Shown here: piece by piece, positions 48,256 to 58,029 of the stretch
How positions within the stretch are numbered: the stretch's first letter is position 1
Layout of the letters: the number at the start of each line of letters is the position of its first letter
Position numbers and translations under genes: made by a program
The notes under the pieces: model-generated
What the model was told of the DNA's origin: nothing
The model's input: the letters and a program-made list of their open reading frames with translations, nothing else
Database searches by the model: none
Source of the DNA: Cladorrhinum sp. PSN259
Taxonomy: Eukaryota; Ascomycota; Sordariomycetes; Sordariales; Podosporaceae
Reading direction: 5' to 3'
Assembly (NCBI GenBank): GCA_033725935.1
Contig: MU867106.1
Coordinates: 186,001-250,000 of the forward strand
DNA length: 64,000 bases

Positions 48256-51200
48256 ATGGGGTCTTCATCCCAAGATGGCCTCAACGGTCACAGCAGCAGC
48301 AGCTTGGACCAACAACTCCGCGATGGACAGTACCTTGATATTCTTCTTTCCGAATCAGCAAGGAATATCATTGCCGAGTTTGTACGGAACCTCACACAGC
48401 CGCCGTCCACGACGACCACACCAGCAGCAGTAGCAGCAGCAGAGAATGCATCGTCCGACCACGGCAGAATCACCGTCGGCCTAGCGGCATTCAACGCCTT
48501 CCTCCAGGCAAACGTCACCGGTCCTGCCCTGGACGACTCCAAACTTTCTTCGGTTGAGAAACTATTTTGCTCATCATCTTATTCTTCGGGAGGAGTAGTA
48601 GGAGTAGTAAAACTCAAACAAGTCCGCAAGCTCTGCCTTTCGACCCTGGAAGTGGACGGAGTCTCGCCGTACCCTTACATCCCGCTCATCGAGTTATTCT
48701 CCCTCGCCCGGTTTCTTTTGCTCGACTCCTCCTCGGGCAGCAACTTGAACCGCTGGCTCGCTCTCAGGATAAGAGTCTGGCATTATAAACTGCTGACGCA
48801 GCCTTCCCTGGGCGGGGCGGCGTTCACGAAGGCCGCTCAGTGGTGTGATGTTCCTACGTTGCAGGGGGAAATTGAGAAGGGGATGGATGAGGTTGAGGAG
48901 TCTGGAGAGCTGAAGAGCGAGAAGGAAAAGGTTGAGTTTCAGGTGGAAAAGGCGAATGTGTGCATGGTCCTGGGACAGGATTTGAAAGCAAGGGAGGCGA
49001 TAAAGGAGGCTACGAGGTTGAGCGGGTTTGTCTTTGCGCTGTCGGGGGCGTTGGCGAAGAGGACAAAGTTCCAGGAGAGGAGTACGAGTCACTTGGTTGT
49101 TTTGGCGAGGAGTAAAGAGCAGAGCTCAGAGGAAACGAAAAAGGAAAATGGGGGTGATGGTGAGGAAAAAAGGCCGGAGGCTTTGAGGTTGAATGACGAT
49201 ACTCTGCTGGAGGAGTTGGCTTTTGAGAAGACCAAGACTGCTGATGAGACAAAAGAAGCGGGGGATATTCCGCAGGAGTTGAGGGATCTGAGTCCTGATG
49301 AGCAGCCGCAGCTTTCGCCGCTTGATCAAATTATTTTGCTGGCTGAGGCTACGCTCAAGGATTCTTTCTCGCCGAGTGATACTCTTACTTCTGAGGAAGT
49401 GTTGCCGTTCGCGGTTAGGGTTATCTCGGATAAAGCTACGAATTGGCAGATTTATACGCATGCCTTGCTGGTGAGGTCGAGGATCGAGGTTCACAGGAGC
49501 AGGACGATGGAAAGGGGTGTCTTGCAGATGCAGGCTGTCGTTGATCAGGTTGTTGTTGATACTATGCGGGTGAAGAGCGGGGATGAGAAGAGAGCTGAGC
49601 AGGAGGAAGAGGTTGGGGAGGGAATTCCTCGGATTCAAATTACAGGCGAGGATGGACAAGAGGAAAAGGAGGTTTCAAACCCAGTCAGCAAGCCAACTTC
49701 GTTCTTTCCTGCTGCGAAACCGGATGAGTCGGCGCCTGCTCAGGTTCGTTTGGAATTTATTCACGCTTTGAGTTCGCCTCCGAGATGGCATCTCGAGTGT
49801 GAGCTGGCTTACTCTTGGGCTAACGTGGGATCCCTCGTGTCTGCTTTGGAGATCTTTAAGCGGCTCCGTCTTTGGGCTGAGGTGGCACTTTGCTATGCTA
49901 GCAGTGCACAGAGGGATGATGAGGGGGGAAGAGGAAAGGATGGAGAGGCCAAGGCCAAGGCTATCCTTAGATGGAGACTGTTCCAAAAGACTGGAACTTC
50001 CTCCGCGGAGCAACAACCGGAGGAAGATGAGGATGCGGATGTGGATGATCTCAAGGAAGCAGATTATCACGGTCCGGCGCGTCAGCCACCGCCGCCTAAT
50101 GCGCCTAGGTTGCTGTGTATCCTGGGTGATATCGACAATGATCCCAAGCATTACGAGCGGGCATGGGAGATCTCCAAGAACAGGTTTGCGCGGGCTCAGA
50201 AGAGTTTGGGTGAATATTACTTGCAGCAAAAGGATATCGTCAAGGCTAGGGATTCATACACGAAAGCGGTTGCTGTCAACAGACTCAGTTCAGAGCTGTG
50301 GAACCGTCTGGGAGATATCAGCTTGCGCCTGGGAGAGTTTTCTGACGCTTCAGAGGCGTTTGGAAGAGCTATTGCCTGCTCGGATGCCAACGGAGGCGAG
50401 GACGCCAGGACGTGGAGTAACCTTGGGAGTGCTCTTTACAGTCTTTATGTTGAGCGTGTCAAGGAACTCAAGAAGGAGGGGGGGGAGGCAAAGGTGGATG
50501 TGGAGGGGGAGGAAGTCAAGCAGCTTGCTGAAGATGAGGAAGAGGAGGAGGATGTTTCAGCGGTGACTAAAAAAACAGGCAAAGCGAGCCCTTCTGAGCT
50601 TCTAACCAAGTCACTGGCGGCATACAAAAAGGGAGCTTCTGTTTCTCACGACAACTGGCGGATCTGGGATAACGTCATAACGCTCGGTTCGAGATTGAGA
50701 CCCATCGCCACGCAGGATGTCCTGCTGGCTTTGCAGCACGTGGTGAGGATTCGCAACACAGAAGACGCATTGGATATTGACGTCTTGCGTCTGTTGTTGA
50801 ACGATGCCGTCTTATCTGTCACAAAACCTGACGGACAAGGCCAAGGCGTATACGACCCCCCGCGCGGCTCAGTTGAGCGGTCGGTATGCGAGTTCCTTGA
50901 GAACTCTGTCGTTCCGTTGATTACTATCCGCTCAGAACTGTGGGAACTAATCACTCGCGAGAGGGTATGGAAGAGGGATTTCCCGGGTGCGGTTGATGCA
51001 GCTGAGAAGGCTTGGAGAGCGGCGATGGGCGGTGCGGGCACTGGTGGGTTATCTGCCGCTGCTGCCGTTACTGCAGATGGAAAAAGCAGGAACTGGTTGG
51101 AAGATAAGGAGGCCTGGTCGGTTGTGGTTGAGAGGACGGACGAGTTGGTTTCTGTTTTGGAGAATTACGGGGAAGAGATTCCTTCTATTGGTGGGAAGTG

Positions 51201-51315
51201 GAAGGGTAAGGCTAGATTGGCGGTTAGGAGCGTCATGGGAAAGGGGAAGGAGGCATGGGAGGGTGGGGAGGAGTGGGAGAGGTTGGTCGGGTTGTTGGAG
51301 GGGTTGAAGGCTTGA
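48256..51315 (+). CDS. TPR protein of the Emw1/TTC27 family
   Basis: An uninterrupted frame of 1019 residues. The TPR array around residues 625-740 has the family block HYERAWEISKNRFARAQKSL. It continues with YLQQKDIVKARDSYTKAV, LWNRLGDISLRLGEFSDASEAF and TWSNLGSALYSL. Upstream, WHLECELAYSWANVGSLVSA and ALEIFKRLRLWAEVALCYAS are further TTC27 hallmarks. Emw1 is essential in budding yeast and needed for cell wall integrity; human TTC27 is also essential. The protein is probably a cytosolic scaffold or chaperone adaptor. It is interspersed with acidic, Glu-rich linkers (for example around residues 450-480 and 750-770) that vary among species. Start: the first ATG after an upstream AC-rich stretch. 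Confidence 0.85.
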   Translation: MGSSSQDGLNGHSSSSLDQQLRDGQYLDILLSESARNIIAEFVRNLTQPPSTTTTPAAVAAAENASSDHGRITVGLAAFNAFLQANVTGPALDDSKLSSVEKLFCSSSYSSGGVVGVVKLKQVRKLCLSTLEVDGVSPYPYIPLIELFSLARFLLLDSSSGSNLNRWLALRIRVWHYKLLTQPSLGGAAFTKAAQWCDVPTLQGEIEKGMDEVEESGELKSEKEKVEFQVEKANVCMVLGQDLKAREAIKEATRLSGFVFALSGALAKRTKFQERSTSHLVVLARSKEQSSEETKKENGGDGEEKRPEALRLNDDTLLEELAFEKTKTADETKEAGDIPQELRDLSPDEQPQLSPLDQIILLAEATLKDSFSPSDTLTSEEVLPFAVRVISDKATNWQIYTHALLVRSRIEVHRSRTMERGVLQMQAVVDQVVVDTMRVKSGDEKRAEQEEEVGEGIPRIQITGEDGQEEKEVSNPVSKPTSFFPAAKPDESAPAQVRLEFIHALSSPPRWHLECELAYSWANVGSLVSALEIFKRLRLWAEVALCYASSAQRDDEGGRGKDGEAKAKAILRWRLFQKTGTSSAEQQPEEDEDADVDDLKEADYHGPARQPPPPNAPRLLCILGDIDNDPKHYERAWEISKNRFARAQKSLGEYYLQQKDIVKARDSYTKAVAVNRLSSELWNRLGDISLRLGEFSDASEAFGRAIACSDANGGEDARTWSNLGSALYSLYVERVKELKKEGGEAKVDVEGEEVKQLAEDEEEEEDVSAVTKKTGKASPSELLTKSLAAYKKGASVSHDNWRIWDNVITLGSRLRPIATQDVLLALQHVVRIRNTEDALDIDVLRLLLNDAVLSVTKPDGQGQGVYDPPRGSVERSVCEFLENSVVPLITIRSELWELITRERVWKRDFPGAVDAAEKAWRAAMGGAGTGGLSAAAAVTADGKSRNWLEDKEAWSVVVERTDELVSVLENYGEEIPSIGGKWKGKARLAVRSVMGKGKEAWEGGEEWERLVGLLEGLKA

Positions 51316-51938
51316 TTTGTGAGGGGTTGTTTATGGGAAGATTGTATGGGAAAAGGAAAAGGTTTGGTATTGAATTTTAGAGGACGGCTTCAATGAAGGA
51401 AGGAAGGCGCCTCCTTTGAATAAAATGATTCCCAACTTGAATCGTCTACCTGTAAAGTACTTGGATGTTTCCGCTCTGATTGTTACCCGGAATATAATCC
51501 CCCCCCACATCTCGGGCCTTTATTTTGATGACGCGCGCACACAGGTGGGAAGTTGGGGTTTACAGTAGCGTTGTGCGGAGAAAAGCTTCGATAGGAATAA
51601 AATCCCACCTTTCTCCTCATTGGATGTTGGTTTGGCCTGCCAAGATGGGAATCCTTATTCCATTTCTGGAGGAGGGGTCACTGGGGGGCTTTTTATCCGG
51701 CAGTTCATAACTCGCCGACGGGGATTGTGGGAGGAGGAGGAGGGGGGGGGGGCCAAAAGAGGTGACATTGCATGCATGGGGTCGGATGTTTTATTTCTTG
51801 TGTTGGGAATATGTAGTGGTGTTCTCCTCGCATTTGAACTTTTTCTTTTTTTGAGACTTTCGGTTTTGGACTTTCGGTTTGATTTGGTTGTTCATTATCA
51901 CGATAATTTTCAACCACTTCTTCTGGACCAGACACACA
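51316..51938. other. Intergenic region, emw1 3' flank and P450 promoter
   Basis: 623 bp with a G-rich run (GGAGGAGGAGGGGGGG) near 51731-51751. No gene is seen. Confidence 0.5.
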
Positions 51939-53787
51939 ATGCTGGCACTCATAGCAACCACCACCTTAATTCTCCTGGGAACGGCCTGGCTAATCCTCGA
52001 CTTGCCGCGTGTAAGCATTTTCATTTTCATTCATCTTTTCCGTCCCTGATAATTTCAACTAAATAACACATCCTGGCAAAAACAACAGCTAAGACGCATC
52101 TACTCGCTCTCCCGGCACCGTTCTTCCTTACCTCCTTCCCCGCAAATAATCAAGACAGGCATCTCGAAACCCTGGATATGGTTCCGCACCCTCCACAAAG
52201 AATTGAACTCGGACGTAGTTTACCTCCAACTGGGTCCCACCCCGACCATCCTCCTCGGGTCCGCGCAAGCGGCATGGGACCTCTTGGAGCGCCGCGGAGC
52301 GACTTACTCGTCCAGACCTCGATTCATAATGGGCCAAGAATTGCTTTCTAACAACCTGAGGGGACTAATGGCCGGGTACAATGATTTCTGGCGGAGGTGG
52401 CGCAAGTTGCTGCACAGCGGGTTCATGAGCAGGCAGAGCGAGAAGTACAGGTGGATACAAGCGGCGGAGAGTGCCGTGCTGATGGGGGATCTGCTGAGGG
52501 ATCCAAAGGGTTTCAGAGTTCACTTGGAGCGGTACGCGGCCAGCGTTGTCGTGATGGTTACCTACGGGAGGAGGGTGGTTGATGTGAGGGGGGACAGGGT
52601 TGTCGAGATGAACAGGGAGGCTATGGAGAGGTTGACGAGCGTTAAGTGAGTACATGCATTACCACAACCCCCTTTTTTTAACAATCGGGGCTGCTGGATG
52701 TGTTGATTTCTGATGTCTGATGACATTTTTTAGTATACCGGGTAAATATGCGGTGGAGAGGTATCCGGCGCTTAAATACGTGCCTGCGTTTTTGGCGTCG
52801 TGGAAGAGGGAGGTTTTGGAGCAGAGGAAGAAGGACGTGCAGATGTATACCCTGTTGATGGATGACGTGAAGGCGAGGCTGGCCAAGGGGACTATTCCGG
52901 ACTGTTTTGCTACGCATCTGTTGGATGAGCAGAAGGGGCTGGGGATGTCTGATTTGGAGGTTGCTTATGCCTCTGGGTCGCCGTTTGGTGCGGGTATAGA
53001 GACGGTAAGAAGTCTCATTTTCTTGATTTTTTTCTTCTGTGAGAAAATACTGACAGGAAATAGACGGCCGGGACATTGGCAAGCTTCATCCTCGCCTGTG
53101 TCAAGTTTGGTCCCCAATTCCTCCCTCAAGCCCTGGCCGAGCTTGATCGAGTGGTGGGAAGAGATAGAATGCCTGATTTCGGCGACCTCCCAGAGTTGGA
53201 ATACATCAACGCCATCGTGTCTGAGTCGCTGAGATGGCGTCCAGTTGCCGTCTTGGGCGGCACTCCTCACGCGACAACAGCAGACGACTGGTACAAGGGC
53301 ATGTTCATCCCCAAGGGAAGCACCATCATTGCGTCGCTGTGGGGTATTCACCTCAACGAAAAGGACTTTCCTGATCCGCACACTTTCCAGCCCGAACGGT
53401 TTCTCGAAAAGAGAGATTACCCAGGCACGATGGGACACAGCGCCTTTGGATGGGGTCGACGCATTTGTCCTGGGATGCACTTGGCTCAGGCTTCGGTTGC
53501 TATCAACATTGCTAGAATCATTTGGGCATTTGATATTAAGCCGGCAAAGGATGAGAAGGGGAGGGATGTTGAAGTTGATATGTGAGTGTTTATTTCTGCC
53601 CCCTTTTTTTTTCGGATCCGGATACTGACACATGAGCAGATTCGCCTTCACCGAGGGCTTCAACTCGGTTCCACAACCATTCCAGTGCGACATCAAGCCG
53701 AGGTCAAAGAAACACGCCGAAATAGTGGAGAGGGCATCTCAAAGTGCAAATGAGACGATGAAAGCTTATGAAGTAGAACTAGTCTAG
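51939..53787 (+). CDS. Cytochrome P450 monooxygenase
   Basis: Five exons, 51939-52010, 52089-52645, 52734-53004, 53064-53581 and 53640-53787, give 521 residues, the normal length. An N-terminal hydrophobic anchor (LALIATTTLILLGTAWLILD) targets the ER membrane. The I-helix motif AGIETTAGTL spans the third intron (about 295-304). ESLR (354-357) is the ExxR motif and PERF (410-413) is present. The heme loop FGWGRRICPG (428-437) places the ligand at Cys435. The usual Pro-rich hinge after the anchor is weak. The substrate is unknown, as for most fungal P450s. No polyketide or terpene synthase is nearby, so there is no sign of a metabolite cluster. The stop lies 55 bp before the tRNA-Ser. Confidence 0.92.
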
Positions 53788-53842
53788 TCTCTCAAACAAA
53801 AGGGCAATCTCTGAATAGACCCACATCCAAAACAGGATGCAA

Positions 53843-53924
53843 GGCGTGGTGGCGGAGTGGTCTAACGCGCAAGACTAGAAATCTTGTTCCTTCGGGAGCG
53901 TCTGTTCGAATCAGGCCCACGTCG
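53843..53924 (+). tRNA. tRNA-Ser (anticodon AGA)
   Basis: An 82-nt cloverleaf without intron. The acceptor stem GGCGTGG pairs with CCACGTC (one G.U pair), with discriminator G. The anticodon stem CAAGA/TCTTG encloses CTAGAAA, giving anticodon AGA. A variable arm (GTTCCTTCGGGAGC region) is as expected for class II serine tRNAs. The T loop is TTCGAAT. Internal promoters: A box around TGGCGGAGTGG and B box GTTCGAATC (53904-53912). Confidence 0.93.
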
Positions 53925-53929
53925 ATGAG

Positions 53930-53938
53930 TTTTTTTTT
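53930..53938 (+). terminator. RNA polymerase III T-run terminator
   Basis: Nine T residues six bases after the tRNA 3' end, followed by two more T runs, which is typical of Pol III termination. Confidence 0.85.
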
Positions 53939-54116
53939 AGTTTTTTTTTAGTTTTTGTTTTGTTTTGGCTATTGCTGCTCCACCAAGCAGCCCTATCAGG
54001 AAACATCTCCACTTGAGATACATAGCTCTGTCGCTTAATCTTGTCTCCAAAACAGTATCCAATTGTGATTGCTAACAAATCATAAATCATACTTCATATC
54101 ACCGCCCCTGTTCCAC

Positions 54117-55574
54117 CTAAACAGTACCCTTCTCATCAGAGTTCCTGAAACTTCCTCTCTCAGAATCCTCAAAACCCTTCCCACCAGGCATAATCATGAC
54201 CTGCGTTGTCTTGTTATGATTCTTCTTCCTCAAGTTGTTGACAAGAACAAACATGGCGCCCGCAGCCAGCAACGCCAATCCGCCAACAACAATCAGCACG
54301 ATCCCAGCAATCTCCTTGCCGTCCATGCCACCAGCACTCTGAACTTTCACGCCCTCTCCTTCTCCACCAGTGCCGTAAACCTTGCAGAACTCTTCCTTGC
54401 TCCCACAAGCACCGCACCACTCTTGGGCACCCCCGATACTTCCCTTCGCCTTCAAGGTCTCCTCGAACTCTGTCCAGGACAAATCAGGCTTTCCCTTGCC
54501 GAAAAGGGGGAACTGCTTCAGCTCGGCGCCCTCCTCGGTTCCGTTGCGGAATAACCACCGCACCCTCTTCTCTTCATTAGCATCATCCGAAGTGAATACC
54601 TCAAAGACCATGGTACCCGCATAAGCAGGTAATCCGTAAAAGTTTGCATCGACACTCGTCAGCTCCGTCCATCCGAACCAACTCAAAAAGGTATCGTAAC
54701 TCCCAGCCAAGAGCGTAAATTTCCTGTTTCCCTTCGTCACGGTTTCGGACAAGTGAGTCAGCACGGTCCCCGCTAGAGCGCGCGCGCCAATGTGTCGATC
54801 GGCCTGCGAGGCGTTGTAATTCGTGTTGAACTCTGCCGAGTCCGCCAAGACGCGAAGCTGGAAGAGATCCTCGGCGGGTATGTTCTTTGCTTCCGCTGCT
54901 GAAGTAACATTGTGGATTGAGGCGACGTTGATCAAGTCAAAGATGTCGTATGCTTTTTCGTACGAGAGGGAAGACGCGAGGGCGTAGTCGGGCAATACTG
55001 ATGAGACGTAAGGGTGCATCCTCTCGTAAAAGGGCTTTGTGGACTTGAGGAGGGATGCGTATTGCTCTGATTGCTTGTACGAGGCCTGGGCTTTGGTTGC
55101 CGCGGGACATGATTCGTCCCCCTTTAGCCAGATCGTGTCGGGTGACGCGTTTGAGACGCCGTGCAGGGTCACGTATTGGTAGTTTGACAGAGGGGAGGAA
55201 ACTTTGGTTCCGTTGGTGAGTGTCGCGGTGAATTCGTCCGAGTTGAGAGGCGGGTAGAGGCCTTGGAGGAAGGCGGTGGCGGTGTTGAGGAGGATGTCCT
55301 GGTCCGGTGCCGTGGCGTAGATTTGTGCGCGCGAGTATTGTTCGCCGTTGATTCCAGAGATGTGATACGGGGATGAGGCGGAGAGGTACCGGGAGCGGTA
55401 GAAGTCGCCTGACTGAAAGCATTGTTGTGCTCCGAGGGCGGTTAGTTGTTGGGCGCCGTAGTGCTTTGTTGTTCTGTCTCCGTGGCGGGTGAGGACGAGG
55501 ACACCGTGGATGGTTTCTGCTGCGGCTGCGGTGGCTGCCAGCCCGCCGGCAAGAGTTAACGTGGTGGTCCTCAT
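54117..55574 (-). CDS. Membrane-anchored histidine-phosphatase-superfamily protein (acid phosphatase-like)
   Basis: Single exon of 485 residues. Residues 1-19 are a signal peptide and the mature part starts near ETIHGVLVLTRHGDRTTK, with the catalytic histidine motif RHGDR at 30-34. Asn-X-Ser/Thr sites suggest glycosylation. A transmembrane helix near 421-446 (GIVLIVVGGLALLAAGAMFVL) is followed by a short basic, Ser-rich tail, so the catalytic domain would face outside or the vacuole lumen. The clade-2 histidine-phosphatase fold is supported by YSRAQIYATAPDQD and LLAGSYDTFLSWFGWTEL. The second motif normally supplies a catalytic His (H-D/E) but reads SYD here, so activity is doubtful or uses another residue. 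The start was set at the ATG at 55574; upstream in-frame codons begin with TTG only. Confidence 0.8.
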   Translation of the reverse strand: MRTTTLTLAGGLAATAAAAETIHGVLVLTRHGDRTTKHYGAQQLTALGAQQCFQSGDFYRSRYLSASSPYHISGINGEQYSRAQIYATAPDQDILLNTATAFLQGLYPPLNSDEFTATLTNGTKVSSPLSNYQYVTLHGVSNASPDTIWLKGDESCPAATKAQASYKQSEQYASLLKSTKPFYERMHPYVSSVLPDYALASSLSYEKAYDIFDLINVASIHNVTSAAEAKNIPAEDLFQLRVLADSAEFNTNYNASQADRHIGARALAGTVLTHLSETVTKGNRKFTLLAGSYDTFLSWFGWTELTSVDANFYGLPAYAGTMVFEVFTSDDANEEKRVRWLFRNGTEEGAELKQFPLFGKGKPDLSWTEFEETLKAKGSIGGAQEWCGACGSKEEFCKVYGTGGEGEGVKVQSAGGMDGKEIAGIVLIVVGGLALLAAGAMFVLVNNLRKKNHNKTTQVMIMPGGKGFEDSERGSFRNSDEKGTV

Positions 55575-56274
55575 GGTAGTCACGGTTGACAACTGTCTTC
55601 CAAGACTTCAACCAGGAAGGGCGAGGGAGAGAGGAGTAGATATGAAGTCGTTGGCCTGGGTCTACACTAACAAAAACCCCACCTGTATAGTTTCCTCCGG
55701 GTTAGAGTCCATGACGCTCCTTATCTTCTAGCGTCGGAAATATTTACTTCTTCCATCTTTTGCTCCAATAATTCACCATCTGCATGCACAATCCGCATGC
55801 AAGGCACAGTTTTGTGGATCACTTGCATGCTGATCTTCCTCGAGATGCACCAGTCAATGCTTGTTTTGTTAGTCATTGTCTTATTTCCAATGTCACCTGC
55901 CTTATCAATCTCTGTTTTACCCCTCCTTCGAGTCAGTCCACAAGTGGGGGATTTGTTGCCGTTTCCTGTCGAGGTGGATTACGTCTCCGCGGAATCAAAG
56001 ACAGCACCCCGGATGTCCGGGTGTCGCGGATCTCGGGACGGATATCGGCGTCGGCCGGCAACGATATTATGATTTTATCTTATCTCATCTTTATGAGGCC
56101 ATTCAGACTTCTTTGCCAAAGTTTGTTTACTTTCTTAACCCTGATTCAGGGGGCGCAAAACACAACGTGTTATTTGAGAGAGCAATTGCCAACACTGAAG
56201 ATGATCACCATTGACCTTGAGCTACTACATATATACATAACCCATGGAAATTAAACCACGTTACTGACTTTAGC
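55575..56274. promoter_or_regulatory. Upstream region of the phosphatase-like gene
   Basis: 700 bp holding the promoter of the phosphatase-like gene and the 3' flank of the small secreted protein gene; both are on the minus strand. No other gene is seen. Confidence 0.5.
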
Positions 56275-56652
56275 TTAAGCAGTCCAAGCCTGAGCCTTGG
56301 GTTCACCAGCCAACTTCAACCCGGTAGCCGCGAAATCACTAGCCAGCGAAACCTCGGCTCTTCCCTCCAGCATCTGAACGACTTCTCTCTTGCGTGATCC
56401 CCACTGCCAGTAGCACCAGTTGGCACAGGCCGTCAGTCCGGCCGGGCTGCCGAGGGCCACGGCGAGACCCCAGCAGGCTGCACGGAGTGCCGGGTGCGGA
56501 ACGATGCGGCAGAAGGCATTCATGGCTGCTTCGCCGCCCTCACAGGCAATGGTACATTCGGCGAGGCTGATGTTGGGGTCGGCTGCGGGGTCGGCTGCTT
56601 GGACGCCGAGGGAGAGTGCCAGGGGGGCGAGGAGGATGGTAGAGGGCTTCAT
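56275..56652 (-). CDS. Small secreted six-cysteine protein (hypothetical)
   Basis: 125 residues with a clear signal peptide, cleaved near residue 19 (LGVQA/ADP). The mature protein has six cysteines at 33, 37, 48, 60, 76 and 80, in the near-symmetric pattern C-x3-C-x10-C-x11-C-x15-C-x3-C, with hydrophobic helices between them (AALRAACWG-like and LTACANWCYWQW). Disulfides are expected. Size, secretion and cysteine content fit the broad class of fungal small secreted proteins, which includes effectors and surface proteins, but I recognise no named family. The tail after Cys80 is basic (GSRKREVV) then acidic. A 55-nt intron lies in the 5' untranslated region directly before the start codon and a TATA box lies further upstream. 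Confidence 0.7.
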   Translation of the reverse strand: MKPSTILLAPLALSLGVQAADPAADPNISLAECTIACEGGEAAMNAFCRIVPHPALRAACWGLAVALGSPAGLTACANWCYWQWGSRKREVVQMLEGRAEVSLASDFAATGLKLAGEPKAQAWTA

Positions 56653-56654
56653 TT

Positions 56655-56709
56655 CTAGGAGGGGTGAGAGGGATTCTTGGGTTGGTGGAGTGGGGGTGTT
56701 GAGACTTAC
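56655..56709 (-). other. Predicted 5'UTR intron of the small secreted protein gene
   Basis: Donor GTAAGT at 56709 and acceptor CCTAG at 56655. The acceptor is only two bases before the ATG at 56652. The intron is rich in C and A. It is predicted from the splice motifs only. Confidence 0.5.
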
Positions 56710-56823
56710 TGAGGTTGAGTGTTAAAGTGTGGTGAAAGATGCTTTGCTGTTGGAAAGAGTTCAAGACTTGTTTGGTCTGTTGAACTATCTGACTGGGAGG
56801 TTCTCATGGGGAAAAGTCTTAGC

Positions 56824-56831
56824 TTTATATA
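56824..56831 (-). promoter_or_regulatory. TATA box of the small secreted protein gene
   Basis: TATATAAA on the minus strand, about 175 bp before the start codon, with the predicted leader and its intron in between. Strong TATA elements are typical of highly expressed or induced secreted-protein genes. Confidence 0.5.
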
Positions 56832-58029
56832 CACAAGTCCCTCCGAACCAAATTCCCTTCTTTTTCAATGTAGAAAAAGCTCTACGACCTTGACGTAAAG
56901 CAAAAATCTGGGTTTCATAAGCCCGGTCAGTTCCTCCTCCGAGATCAACAGAAAATCACCACGTCAAGCTCAGACCACCGTTACTTCCACATCATCAAAC
57001 CATGCCGGCAAGTCTCAGAGCATCATCACAACATGTAGGCACAGTCAGTATTACAACATGTCCCTTTGAAGGGCCGAACACTGCGCCTGGATGGCAAAGT
57101 CCATCTGCAGATCAACCTGTCAAAACCCCATTCAGCCGTCCTCCCCGGCTCAGCCGCACTCTACCTCGTTCGGGCCTGGACCGGCTCAGAGAGGGGTAAC
57201 TGCAGAATAAGCAATTTGGATCCATACCGTCCCGAGATGATCTACATACATCGATCATCGGGACTGCTTCTAGAAATTCTTGGCGAGTTGTCAATACCAA
57301 CGTCTTCTGATGCCGATAGACGTGTACTCCGGTCCGGTCTTGTTGGCGATCGAAGCATCACTTAATGGCAAGACTGCGCAAAAGACAAGAGGCATGTTCT
57401 TCCGCGTCAAAAAGGACTTTAGCCAGATCACAGGGTTGCACTCGAAGCATCCCAATCTGACATGATATGGTGAGCTGAAATAGGTATTCTGCCCGAGGAA
57501 GTCTTTATGGAAAAAGTGTGTGGTTGGTAAAAAAAATATAATGATTTCGTTCATAAAGATAATAAACGTGAGAGTGATGGGTAGGTAGGTATCAAATAAC
57601 TTGAGATATTCGAAAAATCCTCACACACGCCTCGCTTTCTTGTAATAAAAAATAACACCCAAAAAAAAAAACCCCCATTCCTCCCATCAAACTCTTGTTT
57701 CCCAAAAAAAAAAAAAAAAAAAGCCGCCCTTTCCAACCAACATTTTTCCGAATTCGCATCAAACATGGCATCAAAGGGGGTATCTATCACAAAAAAAATA
57801 AAAACTCCAACAATCGGAGTAAAGAAAATTTAAGTAAAAAGGTCGTCTCGGTGTAGGTAATGAATGTCAAGAAAGTTAAAAAGAAAAAAAAAGAAAAGAA
57901 AAATGGCGGTTATTGTCGGGAACCATTATCCGAACCCATATGTGTGTTTGACCTTTTCCACCCCCACTGAGGTCCATCACCCCCCCTGTTTTTGTTGTAT
58001 ATGCCTCCAAACGACATTAGTAAGCACCA
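56832..58029. other. Intergenic region with homopolymer tracts
   Basis: 1.2 kb without recognisable coding sequence. A tracts occur near 57660-57670 and 57705-57722, with AAAG-type purine runs near 57870-57902. The distal part is the 3' flank of the rhodopsin-like gene at 58030. Confidence 0.5.

Noticed and set aside
51939..55574. Secondary-metabolite gene cluster around the P450
   Set aside because: No polyketide synthase, peptide synthetase, terpene cyclase or cluster regulator in the neighbourhood; adjacent genes are a tRNA, a TPR housekeeping protein and a phosphatase-like protein.
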